Source of the DNA: Sipunculus nudus
Taxonomy: Eukaryota; Annelida; Sipuncula; Golfingiida; Sipunculidae
Direction: 5' to 3'
NCBI GenBank assembly: GCA_026874595.1
Contig: CM049307.1
Coordinates: 97,524,330-97,588,329 of the forward strand
DNA length: 64,000 nucleotides
The position numbers and the translations under genes were made by a program. This document shows positions 26,601 through 41,600 of the stretch, in pieces (the stretch's first letter is position 1; the number at the start of each line of letters is the position of its first letter). The notes beneath the pieces are model-generated. The model was not told the origin of the DNA and did not search any database. It saw only the letters and a program-made list of their open reading frames with translations.

Positions 26601-29600
26601 AAAAAAAACATATGTTACAACAGTAGACTGATCCCTGCTTGTGCATCCAAGGCAAACCAGTGAAATGTTGGAGAACTGCCCATCGTTACTGCCATGCATG
26701 ACTAAACTTACAGTAAACTGTTGCAAAATTTGATAAATCTAATAGTGAGATATTTAAATTCAACTAAAGCTGTCCAAAAGGTAACCATGGTAACCTAATT
26801 TTTCTAAAGACAGCATTTCTTTATGAGAACTTAGTCAAAGATGTCAGATGTCAAATAAGGATTTTCTAGCTTAAGCATTTTCAAGACATGTCTGTGTAAT
26901 GAATGCTGTACATTGGGAATGTCTTCTTACCTGAGGCAGAGGACCCACAAACTTGTGCAAGGCATGTAAAACATCTAGCAACATGTTATGTCCAACCATC
27001 AGTTTACCCTGAAAGAAATAATTATCATTATCATTATTATGAGATTTTCTGACAAAGAGGGTTAAAATGTCAGGTATGTTCATCTTATATTTTACAGTTC
27101 CTTTCGAAATTTTTGTAAGAAAACTTCAGATGTTCCAGAAATAATACAAATCTATAATTTAATACTCATGTACAGAACTCAAAATCTATTTGATTTAAAG
27201 AAAGAACATTAATATACTCTAAGCATAGGCTGCAAAAACTCTCTTTTTTAACAAACGAACAATAAAATACCAATAACATGTAAATATAGGCTGTGATACA
27301 TTGCATTGCTATATTGTTGGTACTTGTCTTAGTAAGTAATTGATTGTATTGATTGGTTGTTTTCTTTCAAAATCAATTAAACTGCTTGTATTTTTGCTTT
27401 ACTGATCACAAATGATCACAAAAAATAGGGAATAGCATCTTAACTTGAACCTTGTGCAGCGAAGAAGTGGCATCTTCTCAGCCTTTATCTTGACTTTTTA
27501 TAGTGGAGTAGAAGTTGGGCTTAATTTATGAGGTATAATTCCATACAGCAAATTTCACAATAATACAGAAGGTACATTAAATAATCAATTTATAAGGCCA
27601 AAAAAAAGGTTTAGTTCTCAGGCACTTTTTATCAGAAATCTTAGTGTGGGCTGCAGGATTTTTTATTGCCTTTTTTGTATGTTTTGATAAAAATTTCATA
27701 TATTAAAGGAAAGGCATTATAATAACATATTTTTTTCTACACATGTAGGAGTAATACATAAGAAAGGAAAACTTGATATATTTCATCTTCCTCAAAGATG
27801 AAAATCAAAATAAAAATTTTTGATGTGGGGAGTTAAAATTGATGTGGGCAGTGCCTTTTTTGAACCATACCTTTTATTTTTTTTTTTGCCCAACTGATCT
27901 TCAGTTGATCTATATCATTGAGTCACTGAATATGATTTGACAACCAGTTTCTACCACCAGCTGGTACTCACCGATGCTGTTATATGTTTTATCACTTTTG
28001 TGAAGCCTACAGCATCATCTATTTCTTGCTGAAAAAAAACAAGCATATTCAATTTATGTCCCCCGCTATCGACACAAATTTGGTGATTAGTGAAACTAAA
28101 TGTGCTGATTCTGTGCTGAGGTAGCAGGGAACAAAAATAAAGAATAACTAGGGACCAATGGGTCTCAACGCTCAGCTGTATTTGTCTCTAAGGATATTTA
28201 AAGAAATTTTTCAGAATGAGTCCTGTGACCTTCACCTTTGACCTCCAGACCTGGGTCATTAATAGATCAAGTTTGAAGCCAATCTGTCTAGCCAAAGCAG
28301 GATTATCATCCATAAACTAATTTGTGAATGGATTGGCCCTGTGACCTTGACCTTTGACCCTATCACCCCAAATCAAATAGAATCTTCCCCTATCGGCAGG
28401 TGAGTAATGCATACACATTCCTTATAAAGAAATGGGTCCTGTGACCTTGACCTTTGGACACCAAAATAGACAGGGTTCTTACTTTAGTTGTGAGCCATAT
28501 ATAAGTTAAGTTTGAAACCAAAATGTCAAACTAAATTGAGGTTATCATCTGGTAACCCTGTGGCCTTGACCTTTGACCTTATGACCCCCAATTAATTTAT
28601 GCTCTCCCCATGCTGGCAAGTCAGCTAAATGTGCAAGATGGAAAGATTGGCCTAAAATGCAGCTATAATCTTTTTAAAAATGTAAGTCTTGTGACCATGA
28701 CCTTTGATCTCATGACCCAAAAATCAAACAGGTCCTTTCTTTAGTGTTGGGCCATTTGTAAGTTGTGTTTGAAATCCAAATGTCAATCCAACCTGGAGTT
28801 ATCATTTCGAAACAAATTTGTGTGGATACAGGAATGGACAGACAAACAGACAGACAGACAGGGTGATTAGGCCAGATTTTTTAATTTTTCGGTTTACAAA
28901 CCCGCCAACCTCCGATATCCTCATTTCAGAAAAAAATAAAATTAGCATTTTTACTTTTTTCCCTTTTATATTGCGTCGTTGAATCCAACACGGTTGTTGA
29001 CAAATGAAATGTTCAGTGACCGTGTGTATTTGATCACCTCAAACGTTAGAACTCTTATGATTGGCTAATAAGGTCACTTTCGTAATGACAGATGGAGGGT
29101 TTAAGCCAATCACAATAGGGTATCCTTGGGCCATAAATGCAATTGATTGGCCATCAAGTAGTCAACAGATTCAGCAGGGAAATTGAGAATTCTTGGAGAG
29201 TTTTCAAAGTTTGTTTTCTGCACTACAGTACATTTTTAAACCAGCGTTTATGTCATATTCACCTCTTTAAACATATTTGTTTTAGATAGATGTGAATTAG
29301 AAAAGAAAATTAGTTTGGTTGCATAGCGGCTTTACCAGCTTGCCACTGTTAATAACTTGCTGGATATACAAACAAATTTACTTCTAAGACTAATTATTGC
29401 ATTCAAAGTCAGACGCTATTTATTACTGCAAATTGGCTTAGTTTCACAAGTTTACTCTTTAAATATTTTATTACTTGTCAAAAGTTAAAAACGTAGTCTT
29501 GTAACGCTTTAAAGAAAATTACCGAACAGATGAAATTATATACTGCATGAGGTCGTCATGTATTCTTTGAAAACTCCAGGAATTCTCAGGGTTTCTGCAG

Positions 29601-32600
29601 GATTTCCGACTATCTGTAGTGTTAGTGGCGCGGGTTTACGTGAAGCGTAGGCTTTGCGGGTATTTTTAAAGTCAATACAAAAGCCAGCTAAAATGAAAGC
29701 CATTTAAAATGCAGAAACTTTGAAAGGATTCATTTAATTGTTCCAAACGGATGTGATGGAAGCTTTGATGTGTATGGATGCCGCTAAAGCAATACCGGAC
29801 TGACAGTGGCCAAGTGATGGCATATTAATTTAAAATTGAGTACGGTACGTGCTGTCACGGCCGTGGTAAGAAATGCAGATCTTTATTAATAAATAAAGAT
29901 TATTAATACTTTTTAAACTTTTGAAATAGTTGAATTATTCAATGTGATCTCCAATGGAAACGTCACTTTATTAGCAGTTTTTGTATATTCAAATGTGATC
30001 TCCAATGGAAATGTCACTTTATTAGCAGTTGTATATTCAAAGGACTATCAAACATGCGCAACACAAAAAAAGGAAAGGTCATGGTCATGAATCAAGCCAC
30101 TCCGACTCCGAGTTCCATGTTGTTGACATTTGATAATATAATAGGCGAATAACTGCAAGTTGCATATTGTCATTGATATTGTCATTCATGACTGAAAAAT
30201 AAAAATTGCAGTCTTTCATGCTAGCAGTGAATATTTAGTTTTCTCCTTGCATATATGACAAAAATATATTATTTTGTATTTGTATAAGTATTTGACTGGT
30301 TTTTAATTTGTAAATCTTTATAAAATAGGCAAGTCACTTGGCAGGGACAGTGACTGAAGTTTTATTTCAGGTGTGTATGAAATCATATATAACTTAATAA
30401 GTTTTACTGTTTAAACTTTTTATTTGTCATTATTTTACCTTCGCTGACATTTGAATGGCTTGAAATAACATGGCACACGCATAATTCAAGTGGAAAACTC
30501 AAGAGGATGATAATATTTTAATTTTTATATATTATTTATATATTTTATATAGGTTTATATAGTGCCATTTAAAAATGAATTTTATAACCCAACTGTACAA
30601 TACAGGATTCACGAACACCAGTATCCAGGTTTGTTCCATTTTTTTTTTTTTTTTCCTACCTCCTACCTTTCACTTTTGTCAAACATGTTCGTAAACCAAA
30701 GAATTAAAAAAGTCTGGCCTTACTATAGGGCATCCACTTGTGATCAATACACACACCAGGTTTTCAGTCACTAGATGGTATTACAGCTGAGAAACTGACA
30801 TGGTTGTTGTCATTTTATAGTAAAAAAAATAGAAAAATATTTAAAAAAATACGAAAAAATACAGGTGGCGCCACCACTGTTTGGGGAACTGACAAAACTA
30901 GTCATAGTCAATATTCAAGGCAAGTTTTGTGATGATCCATGCATTAATTATCAAGATATTGGAGGTTTTGTATCAAATTTTTGATTATTCTTTGGGGTAT
31001 TTACAAACCCAATAGCTCGGAGGATATAGATCGCAGTTACTTTATTTCAGGTTTCCAAGGAGATTTTTATTGACTTCCTTGGATGTTTCTAGGACCAGCA
31101 GTCAGGATTTGTGCCCTAATAACGGATGACCGGACGGACGACGGACAAAGTGCCATTCCTTTACCTCAGTTCACTTACAGTCAGCTGAGCTAAAAAAACT
31201 TTTCTCTTCCTAACTAATAAAATATTTGTGTGCATTTGGGTAAAAAAGGAAGTATTTAAGCTAAAAAAATTTTACAAATATAAATTTCTTTAACAAAAAT
31301 ATTCAGGAAGAAGTGTGAGGATATACAGCTGTACAGCTACGTATGATAACCATCATTTTCTGGAGACTGTTAACAACCACTGTAAGAAATAGTGGAAATT
31401 TTCTATGGATTGTACAACTAGTTATAGAAACTAATGCGAGGTACTCTCTATGGCACAAATAATGGGGTTAAGTAGTAGGTAGGTCAGCTTACATATTCTG
31501 CAGCCTTCTTCATGTTTTCTTTTTCTCGGAGCTCTTTCTCCCCTGACACCTTGCTCACAACAATATGGCGGCCTTTGTTCTCATTGGTTTTGGTTTCAAG
31601 ATGGATCTGACCTAAATACCTGATAAAAAGTGAAATTAATGTCTCTTGTCTCTTTCTAAAAGATTAAACCATATCCGAGGACAAATAGGTTATAGAAATT
31701 ATAAATAAAACACAATGGCCAAAAAATATAGTTTACATGTAGTACTACAGTGTTATAAGGTGGTAAATCTTCTCATAAAAAAAAGATGTATCAACTGGAC
31801 TAAATAATATATATAATAAAAGTCTGTTAATATTGACTTCACAGAAGGAAAGTCAAAATTGGTACTGGGTGATGGACAGTTAGATTTCAGTAGAGTAATC
31901 TATTTTTTTACACATTTCTACATGTCGGCAAGAACTAGACTGCTGTGTAACTGAGCAGGTTACAAGTCAAATGATGCAGTCACTTTATTTGAGTGGGGTA
32001 CAAGTCAAAGGATAAAAGTGGCTCACTTGCTGGAGAGTGTCTGATAAATTAACATCCTCTGGAAACCGTTGCATGGATGGAGAGGAAGTGTATAGGAATC
32101 TTTGTCTTCCATAAACTCCTCAACTTTCTTGCTGCAATTTATAAAAAAAAAATTATTGTGACACAAAATATAAATAATTTTGATAAACTTTAAATTACAA
32201 GGTTACCTGGAAATCAGTTTATACAATCCCTGAATCTCACAAAAATCTTATGTATAAGCTATTCAAATTATTTGACCAGGAGTTCATTTTAAACCAGGTA
32301 AATTCTTTAATTGTAACATTGGGTTATTTCTTATTAATCGAACCTCGCCTTAAATAATAGAATAACTTGACAAATTCACAACTTTTGTAATTATCTAGTA
32401 GTAACATGGTCACCTCAGTGTTAAACAGTTATATGAAACAATTTTATAGCATTCATCAGCATTTACTGATTTAGTGATTACCTGACAGTTACCTGACAAC
32501 TTACTGTTACCAAACAATTTGAAGACAAACAGCTGATAGTTATGACTAGATGTGTCGGAACGACACGAATGCCCCCACCTGGGGCAAATTAGAAACATTT

Positions 32601-35600
32601 GTTAAATTTTGTAAAATTTTTTAAGTTCAGGAGGTGTTGTATGTAAACTTCTGAGTGTTTTTCTATAATCAGCTCTTAAATGTAGAAAAATGAGCCAAGG
32701 TCACCCATCTTCGAACTTGACCGAGATTTTATCGATATACATCTTCACTGATGAAATAAAATTCTAACGGTGAATCCTTTTAGAGATATCCCGCTCACAA
32801 GGTAAAAGTTAAAGGTAAAAGAATGGACGGATGGACAGACACCGGACAGACAGATGGACGGACGGACAGACGAACAGCTTTTGTGACGACAATAGCCCAT
32901 CAGCCTATGAGCTGAGGGCTAAAAAAACGGCTGTACATGTGTATTTGTCATGAAAATTTCTATTTTTCATGAATTTTTCTAAGTTTTGGAGCCGTAAAAC
33001 GGTCAAAAGTAGGTCAACCAGAACGAAACGCGAACTCGATCTGTAACTGGTCATTATCTGCCCACACACCAAAAATCAGGCCAATATCTGCAGGCACTGC
33101 AAAAAAAAGCCGTACATGTGTATTTGTCTTGAAAATTTCTATTTTTCATAAAATTTTCTAAGTTTAGGGGCTGTAAAACGGTCAAAAGCAGGTCAACTGG
33201 GACGAAATGCAAACTCAATCTGTAACTGGTCATTATCTGCCAACACACCAAAAATCAGGCCAATATCTGCAGGCATTGCAAAAAAAAGTCTGTACATGTG
33301 TATAAGTCATGAAAATTTCTATTTTTCATGAAATTTTCTAAGTTCAGGGGCCGTAAAACGGTCAAAAGTAGGTCAACTGGGACAAAATGCGAACTCGATC
33401 TGTAACTGGTCATTATCTGCCCACACACCAAAAATCAGGCCAATAACTGCAGGCATTGCGAAAAAAAGTCCGTACAACTGTTTGATTCCGGAATGACGGA
33501 CATGGGTAAAACTATATGCCCCGGCCACTTTGTGGCGGAGGCATAAAAAAGTGTATCTAAATATATCAGCTAACTGTTAACAGTTTTTTTTACTTTTACC
33601 CTGACAGTTTGACAGCTACTTGACAGATACTGTCCCTGGACTGTGGCAGGACACTTTTAACAGTTACCTGACAGTTTGAGAAATCTGACAGTTTAACAGT
33701 CATCTAACAGTCACTTGGCAGTTGAAGTTATCCAGCAGTTTATTTACTTAATAGTTTAAGTTACCTGACATTCCAACCATACACCTGGCAGTTACCTGAC
33801 AGTTTAAATTGCCTGACAGTTACTTGTTTACCTGACAGTTCAACATTTACCTGACAGTTACTTGTTTACCTGACAGTTCAACATTTACCTGACAGTTCAA
33901 CATTTACCTGACAGTTACTTGTTTACCTGACAGTTCAACATTTACCTGACAGTTCAACATTTACCTGACAGTTCAACATTTACCTGACAGTTCAACATTT
34001 ACCTGACAGTTCAACATTTACCTGACAGTTCAACATTTACCTGACAGTTCAACATTTACCTGACAGTTCAACATTTACCTGACAGTTACTTGTTTACCTG
34101 ACAGTTCAACATTTACCTGACAGTTCAACATTTACCTGACAGTTCAACATTTACCTGACAGTTACTTGTTTACCTGACAGTTCAACATTTACCTGACAGT
34201 TCAACATTTACCTGACAGTTCAACATTTACCTGACAGTTCAACATTTACCTGACAGTTACTTGTTTACCTGACAGTTCAACATTTACCTGACAGTTACTT
34301 GTTTACCTGACAGTTCAACATTTACCTGACAGTTACTTGTTTACCTGACAGTTCAACATTTACCTGACAGTTCAACATTTACCTGACAGTTCAACATTTA
34401 CCAGATAGTTCAACATTTACCTGACAGTATTAACAGCTAGCTGCAGTTACTTATCAGTTTACCATTAAACCTGACAGTTACCTGACATTCTTCAGGAAAT
34501 CTTGCTGGTCTTCAGGCACTATGGCTGGGCTTTTGACAACCATGCCTGCTCCATCTGGTGCTGGACTGCTGAATGCTGGTGACGTCATGCTGGCATCCTG
34601 CTGCCGATGTCGCTGTGCTAGTCGCTCGAGGAGTTTATTTTCTTCTGCTGGTGCTAAATATGGGATACCTGGACAAAAGAAACAATACATGAAGTTAAAG
34701 TTACTGTCAATCAATACTGATCAAATATAAATTAAACAAGCATCTTATGAATATTCATTATGCCTTGATGGATGTAGGTGAATTGTAAATTATGGTCATT
34801 TATAGAGATCTTCTAGATATTGATAACAATTTAATGAATTAAAGTCACTTCATTAATATTCAATATTATAACATTATTTCACAATATGGAATAGCTTCTT
34901 TACATATACAATCAAATTCAGATAATTACTGAATTGTTACCATATTAAAATATCTTGAAACATATGTGAACAAACAGCGTATATAGCTTACACAAATATG
35001 GTGTCACACAACTTGACTGCAAAGTTGTAAAAAGTACAATGCATACTGTTTCCAATTTAATTTCAAAATGGTTGTGAATATTATGGATGTAATCATGTTT
35101 AAAATGTCAATTTCTAATTACCCAAATATGTTTCCTTTTTTATTAAGTATAAATATAAACATTAATATTAAACCTACCATCTCTGAAAACTTTGTTGAAA
35201 TCAAAACCTTGAGACACTAAGAAATCTATACTTGAGCTCTGAAAACATAAACCATGATCAAATGATTTTTTTACTAAAATCAGACTGACAGTGCAACATT
35301 TCACCAGCATATAAATGAGATTCATTTGGTTTTGTCTATCTTGCTGGAAGAAAAAAGAACAAAAACTATATTTAAAGAACAACAGTTTTATGTTCATTAT
35401 TTGATATAATTCACAATGTGAACCTTGTCACTCTACGCTTTGTCATCTGGGCCATTTAGCCTGTTTGTTCTGGAGTCTGTATCTGGTCTCAGAAGTAAGT
35501 ACAACCAAAAATATGTTATAGCTGTGATAAAGCAAAACATTCTACCATTACAAACCAAACAACAAACAGTATCTGTTCATTTCTAAGTTAGGATTGTCAA

Positions 35601-38600
35601 TCATAATGGTATATTTTTGGAAAATGATCTTAATGTAAAACAGTTTTGTCAGGAGGAACATGACACAAAACAGGGATAAGCCTAAGACATAGGTACTTAC
35701 CATAAAAATGCAGAGAGAAGTATGTGCATTATATTGTTCCCATCAATTAAAACTTAAAGATGTATATATCTGATCTGAGGCATAAAAGCTAGTGGTGTGC
35801 CAGTTAATCTTGTATATCAACGATTAGTCATTTTCTTTCATAATACTGATTGCACTTTTGCATAATTTATCAAAAATGGTTATGCATGTACATTGAAAGA
35901 AGTCATATTATCCTGATAAAATATTCTAATTCTGTCACAGATATAAGAAAGACGGGGCACAATACAGCAAACATTATTAAAACTAAACAGTATGCAACAA
36001 AAATGTTTTAACAACCAGGCCATTATCTTTCATTCTCTCAAAGTGATGTACAAGTTAGACTGGATTTACTCCATCAATATTTTGTTATAATTCTGTATAT
36101 CATATTTCATGGTATTAAATATAGATGGTTCTTAAAATAATTGATTAACAAACAAATTCAAGAAATTTATGTTCCCTGCTTCCGCCTTCAAGTCCCGGAT
36201 TATTTTAAAGTCTTTAGTGACTAAGTACAAATAGTTGTAACAACACCAAAAGATGGCAGCTCCTAGCAGTAACCGCAAAAAGTTCAAGTATTTTATGTCC
36301 ACTGCTAGCAACACCTATCAGTGTTACTGAAACTAAATGTGTTGATTCATCATATAAAATATGAAATAGCATATTGTATTATTATCTTGTGAGACAGACA
36401 TTCCAAAACCAATCATCGCTGTCCCAAGTTGAAAGAAATTGGATAAAATTTAGAAAGTTAACGCACGGAAACCAAAACATGACAGACAGACAAACTTCCA
36501 AGGAAGCTGGGGACAATAATCAATCACCAGTCATTTCCTATCTTTCAATCATCAAATATTACTTAACAAAGGACCCATGGGTCACGGCACTCAGCTGAAG
36601 TTTGTAATTTTATGCACCAGCTGGGGGAGGGGGGGGGGGGGGGGGAAGGGGAGTGCAGGGCAGAGGGGAAGCCTGCTGGTAGTGGCCAAGCTGAGCCAAG
36701 GCAAGCTGCCTGGAGAGGGTTACATATAATACAAGTGAAGGCTGTACTACTGGGTGGGCCTGATGTAAACAACACTTGACATGGTGTATGAAAACATGAA
36801 TAAAAGCTTCTCTTTTCAATCAATTCCTTTGAAATTTCAAATCTTAAAAGATTAAATCCTTATGTATATATGCTCTGAAAATTATATCAACAGTGCTCAC
36901 AGGGAAAAAACTGCCATTGCCAAAGTTGGACAAAATTTAAGGTACTGATTTTTTATTTATGCTAATAACTAAATAAATTTGCAAAATTCAGATCTAATTT
37001 TGGGATAACAATTGAATCTTGATTTAATAAAGTTTTATCCCTGAAAAAAGTCTCCGGCTTCAGCAATTCTCATGTTAAGTGAGTGAATATATTTCCTAAT
37101 TTTTCAAAAATTGCATTATATTTGGTCCCATAACTTCAAAACAATACTCAATACTGACCTAAATTTTGGTATGTTAATAGAAAATGAATGGAAGAAAATG
37201 AATACTAAATATGATCAAAAACAGACAAGTGGTTTTGATATTAGGCAGCCTTGAAGTGTAACAAGGGCTTTTATATGGAAAATGGAGGGTTTTCCTTAAT
37301 ATTTCGAAGGAATGGAGTCCTAGTGACCTAATTGTAGCCGCCAAAACAGAGTTTTGCGGATACTATGTTTTCAGCTGCACGCCGCCACCGCCGCCGCCGC
37401 GCAGGTGTCCGGAGAACTCCTCTGTAACAGCTGGGCGGAATTTTACGAAACCCGGGATTATGTTCGGGTCACATGTGAACTGCTGCACCCAGTTTTGTTT
37501 TCACCTCTGACCTTTCTTCTGCGCTCTGCGTCCGTTTGTGCGTCTGTTTCCACACATAAACCCACATATCTTGGGAACCGTTTGATGGATCAGGAAATTT
37601 TTTTTGCACAAATGTAGCCCTTGGAGAGCTTTATAACATACACAAAAAATGGTGGCGCCACCTGCAACCATGTTTGCACATTGTCCATCTGTTTGTCTGC
37701 TTTGGGTTAAAATCACTCATATCTCTGCAGTGATTTGACTAATTCACCTGAAATTCGGCATGCATATACATCCTGGATAGCTTTTCTGATTTTATGACAG
37801 GTGGCGCCACCTACATTCACGTTTACGCTGCAGACATCCAAGCTCATATCTCGGGAACCGTTTGACCGATTGGGCCAAAATTTTGCATGTGTATAGATCT
37901 CACATAGCTCTTTATCGTAGGCAAAACTGGTGGCGCCACCTGCAGCCATTTTTGCACAGCTCCCGTCTGTTTGTTTGCCATGGGATAAAATCACTCATAT
38001 CTCTGCAGTGATTTGACTAATTCACCTGAAATTCGGCATGCGTATACATCCTGGACAGCTTTTCTGATTTTATGACAGGTGGCGCCACCTACATTCATGT
38101 TTACACTGCAGACATCCAAGCTCATATCTCCGGAACCGTATGACCGATTGGGCCAAAATTTTGCATGTGTATAGATCTCACATAGCTCTTTATCATACGC
38201 AAAACTGGTGGCACCACCTGCAGCCATTTTTGCACAGCTCCTGTCTGTTTGTCTGCCATGGGATAAAATCACTCATATCTCGGCAGTGGCTTGACATATC
38301 TGCCTAAAATTTTGCAGGTTTATACATCCCCGACAGCTCTCTTGATTTTATGACAGGTGGTGCCACCTGCATTCTAGTTTATGCAGCAGACATCCAAGCT
38401 CATATCTTGGGAACCGTTTGACCGATTGGGCCAAAGTTTTGCATGTGTATAGTTCTCACATAGCTCTTTATCATACGCAAAACTGGTGGCGCCACCTTCA
38501 ACCATTTTTGCACAGCGTCCATCTGTTTGTCTGCCACAGGCTAAAATCACTCATAAACATATAGTGGTTTGACTTATCTGCCTCAAATTTTGCATATGTA

Positions 38601-41600
38601 TACAACTTGGATGGCTTTCTGGATTTTGTGGTAGGTGGCGCAACCTACATACACCATTTGGCTGCAGACATCCATGCTAATATGCAACACTTCACTCTAT
38701 TTCCCCTTGCCACTCAATCCATGCCTCACTTCACCCATTCCACTCTGATTTAGGCGGATACACGTAGTCGCTTGTCGACTACCCGTATTCTAGTTTTCAG
38801 TATGGTAGGAGATTTTGTGGACCTCTAACTGTATGCTAAATTTTGGATTCATAGGTCCAACGGTTTCAAAATGTGCCCTGTTAACAGACGGCAGGCCGGC
38901 CAGAAGACGGACAAAGGACCACAACTATAGCTCAGATGACTTGTAGTCAGCTGAGCTAATAACTGGTTCCTTGGACTAATCAGAACATGGTTATCTCTCT
39001 CACCTGACAGAGGAACCTGGTGTCCGTGGCTTGTCTGCTGAATGGATGCGGAAATAAATAGAAGTTGAAGGCCCTTGCTGTGTATCTGTAATACAGTGTC
39101 AATGATAAAATATCCTGCAGTGACTTCACAAGTTTAAATACACTGCTGTCCATGTTACAGGAAGATGCCTTTTAACAAAACCATGCATACAGAATGTTAT
39201 TTACTTAATAACTGGCCAGACTGCTCCTGACTGCAGCCTTATTACAGTTACAGAGACACACACAGATATCACTAGCTGAATTTTTAGTTTAAGCAAGTGA
39301 TGAGGATGTGATGTAGACAAAATATTGTTTTAAATATATACTGTAAGTTTATCTGCATCAATAATATCATTATATGATACTCAATCCTGATACAAATCAA
39401 CTGTTGGTGCCTGGAGAGATGAGTGGTAAAACGCTCGGCTCTCCACTGGTGACCTAGGTTTGATCCCTGGCATGTCTAGGAGAGTGGTTTGCAGTTGCCT
39501 GTACAATGGCGGTGGTTTTCTCTGGGTCCTCCTGTTTCCTCCACCCCTGCAGACTACTGAACGACCATCTGAGCCTTGGAGAGTGCCTTGTGTGAAATTA
39601 TTACAATAAAAGTGGAACCTCTCCCAGTTGGCACTTCCCTAAAGTGGGCACCTCTATATTGTTGACAGTGTTTGACAGTGTCATTTTTCTCCACGTTATT
39701 TATGTAGTGGGAATTACCTCTGTATAGTGGGCACCTCTATATAGTTGACAGTGTTTGACAGTGTCATTTTTCTCCACGTTATTTATGTAGTGGGAATTAC
39801 CTCCGTATTGTGGGCACCTCTATATAGTTGACAGTGTTTGACAGTGTCATTTTTCTCCACGTTATTTATGTAGTGGGAATTACCTCCGTATAGTGGGCAC
39901 CTCTATATAGTTGACAGTGTGTGACAGTGTCATTTTTCTCCACGTTATTTATGTAGTGGGAATTACCTCCATATAGTGGGCACCTCTATAAAGTGAGCAG
40001 TTTGGCCAAGTCTTAAAGATGCCAACATTACAGAGGTTTCGTTGTAGTTTTACAATCCTTGTAAAATGAATAGGTTTATATAATAAATGGTGAGAGTCAT
40101 TTTGTTCTCTCATTCTACCTTCTCCTTTACAAAAAAAAGACCTTGTACTGATGAACTCTAAGTTCACTTACTGATCTGTTTCCTCTTCATACTGGAATGT
40201 ACAAAGCCCAAACTGGGCCAGGAGGAAGTCCATGGCTCCCTGAAAATAAAGTATAAAATTTAAAAAAACAGCAACAAAGATTCATGAATAAAGAGTAAAC
40301 TAGATGTGTCGGAACGACACGAATGCCCCCGCCTTGGGCAAATTAGAAACATTTGTAAAATTTGGAAAAAATTTTAAGTTCAGGAGGTGTCGTATGGTCA
40401 AAAGTAAGTCAACAAGGGCAAAATGCAAACTCGATCTGTAACGGGTCATTATCAAGCAACACACCAAAAATCATGCCAGTATATGCAGGCATTGTGAAAA
40501 AAAGTCAATACATGTGCATTTTCCATAAAAATTTCTGTCTTTCATGAAATTTTCTATGTTTAGGAGCCGTAAAACAATCAAAAGTAGGTCAACCGGGATG
40601 AAACGCAAACTCGATCTGTAACTGTCATTATCTGCCCCCACAAAAAAAATCAGGGTGGTATCTGCAGGCATTGAGGAAAAAAAGTCAGTACATTTGCATT
40701 TGTTATGAAAATTTATATTTTTCATGAAACTTTCTATGTTCAGGAGCAGTCAAATGGTCAAAAGTAGGTCAACTGAGACAAAACAAGAACTCGACTTGTA
40801 ACTGGTCATTATCTGCCTACACACCAAAAATCAGGCAAGTATCTGCAGGCACTGCGAAAAAAAGTCCATACATGTGCACCTTTTTATGAAATTTTCTATC
40901 TTAGAGCACCGTCAAACAGTCAAAAATAGGTCAACTGGGACAAAACGTGAACTTGATCTGTAACTGGTCATTATCTGCCCACACACCAAAAATCAGGCCA
41001 ATATCTGCAGGTATTGTGAAGAAAAGTCTGTACAAGTGTATTTGTCATGAAAATATATATTTTACATGAAATTTTCTATGTTCAGGAGCTGTAAAACAGT
41101 CAAAAGTAGGTCAACTGGGACGAAATGCGAACTCCATCTGTAACTGGTCAATATCTGCAGACACACCAAAAATCAGGCCAATATCTGCAGGCATTGCGAA
41201 AAAAAGTCCGTACATGTGTATTTGTCATGAAATTTCATATTTTCATGAAATTTTCTATGTTCAGGAGCCATAAAACAGTCAAAAGTAGGTCAACCAGGAC
41301 GAAACACGAAGTCGATCTGTAACTGGTCTATATCTGCCCACACACCAAAAATTAGGCCAATATCTGCAGCCATTGCGTAAAAAAGTCTGTACATGTGTAT
41401 CTGTCATGAATATTTCTATTTTTCATGAAAATTTCTAAGTTTAGGAGCCGTAAAACGGTCAAAAGTAGGTCAACCGGGACGAAAGGGGAAGTCGATCTGT
41501 AACTGGTCTATATCTGTCCACACACCAAAAATCAGGCCAATATCTGCAGGCATTGCGAAAAAAAGTCCGTACATGTGTATTTGTCATGAAATTTCATATT

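Larger units (their letters stand above)
25556..27971 (-). other. Short PARN introns 10 to 13
   Basis: Apart from exons 11-13, these introns are AT-rich and free of recognised transposons. This is the longest repeat-poor stretch in the gene. Confidence 0.6.

Noticed and set aside
33830-34440. CRISPR-like regular repeats
   Set aside because: The units are contiguous with no variable spacers, and the window is clearly an intron-containing animal gene. It is a minisatellite.
37713-38272. Two successive 93-codon frames with matching peptides
   Set aside because: They follow the 278-bp tandem unit of Helitron-like H1; the peptide is a by-product of the repeat.
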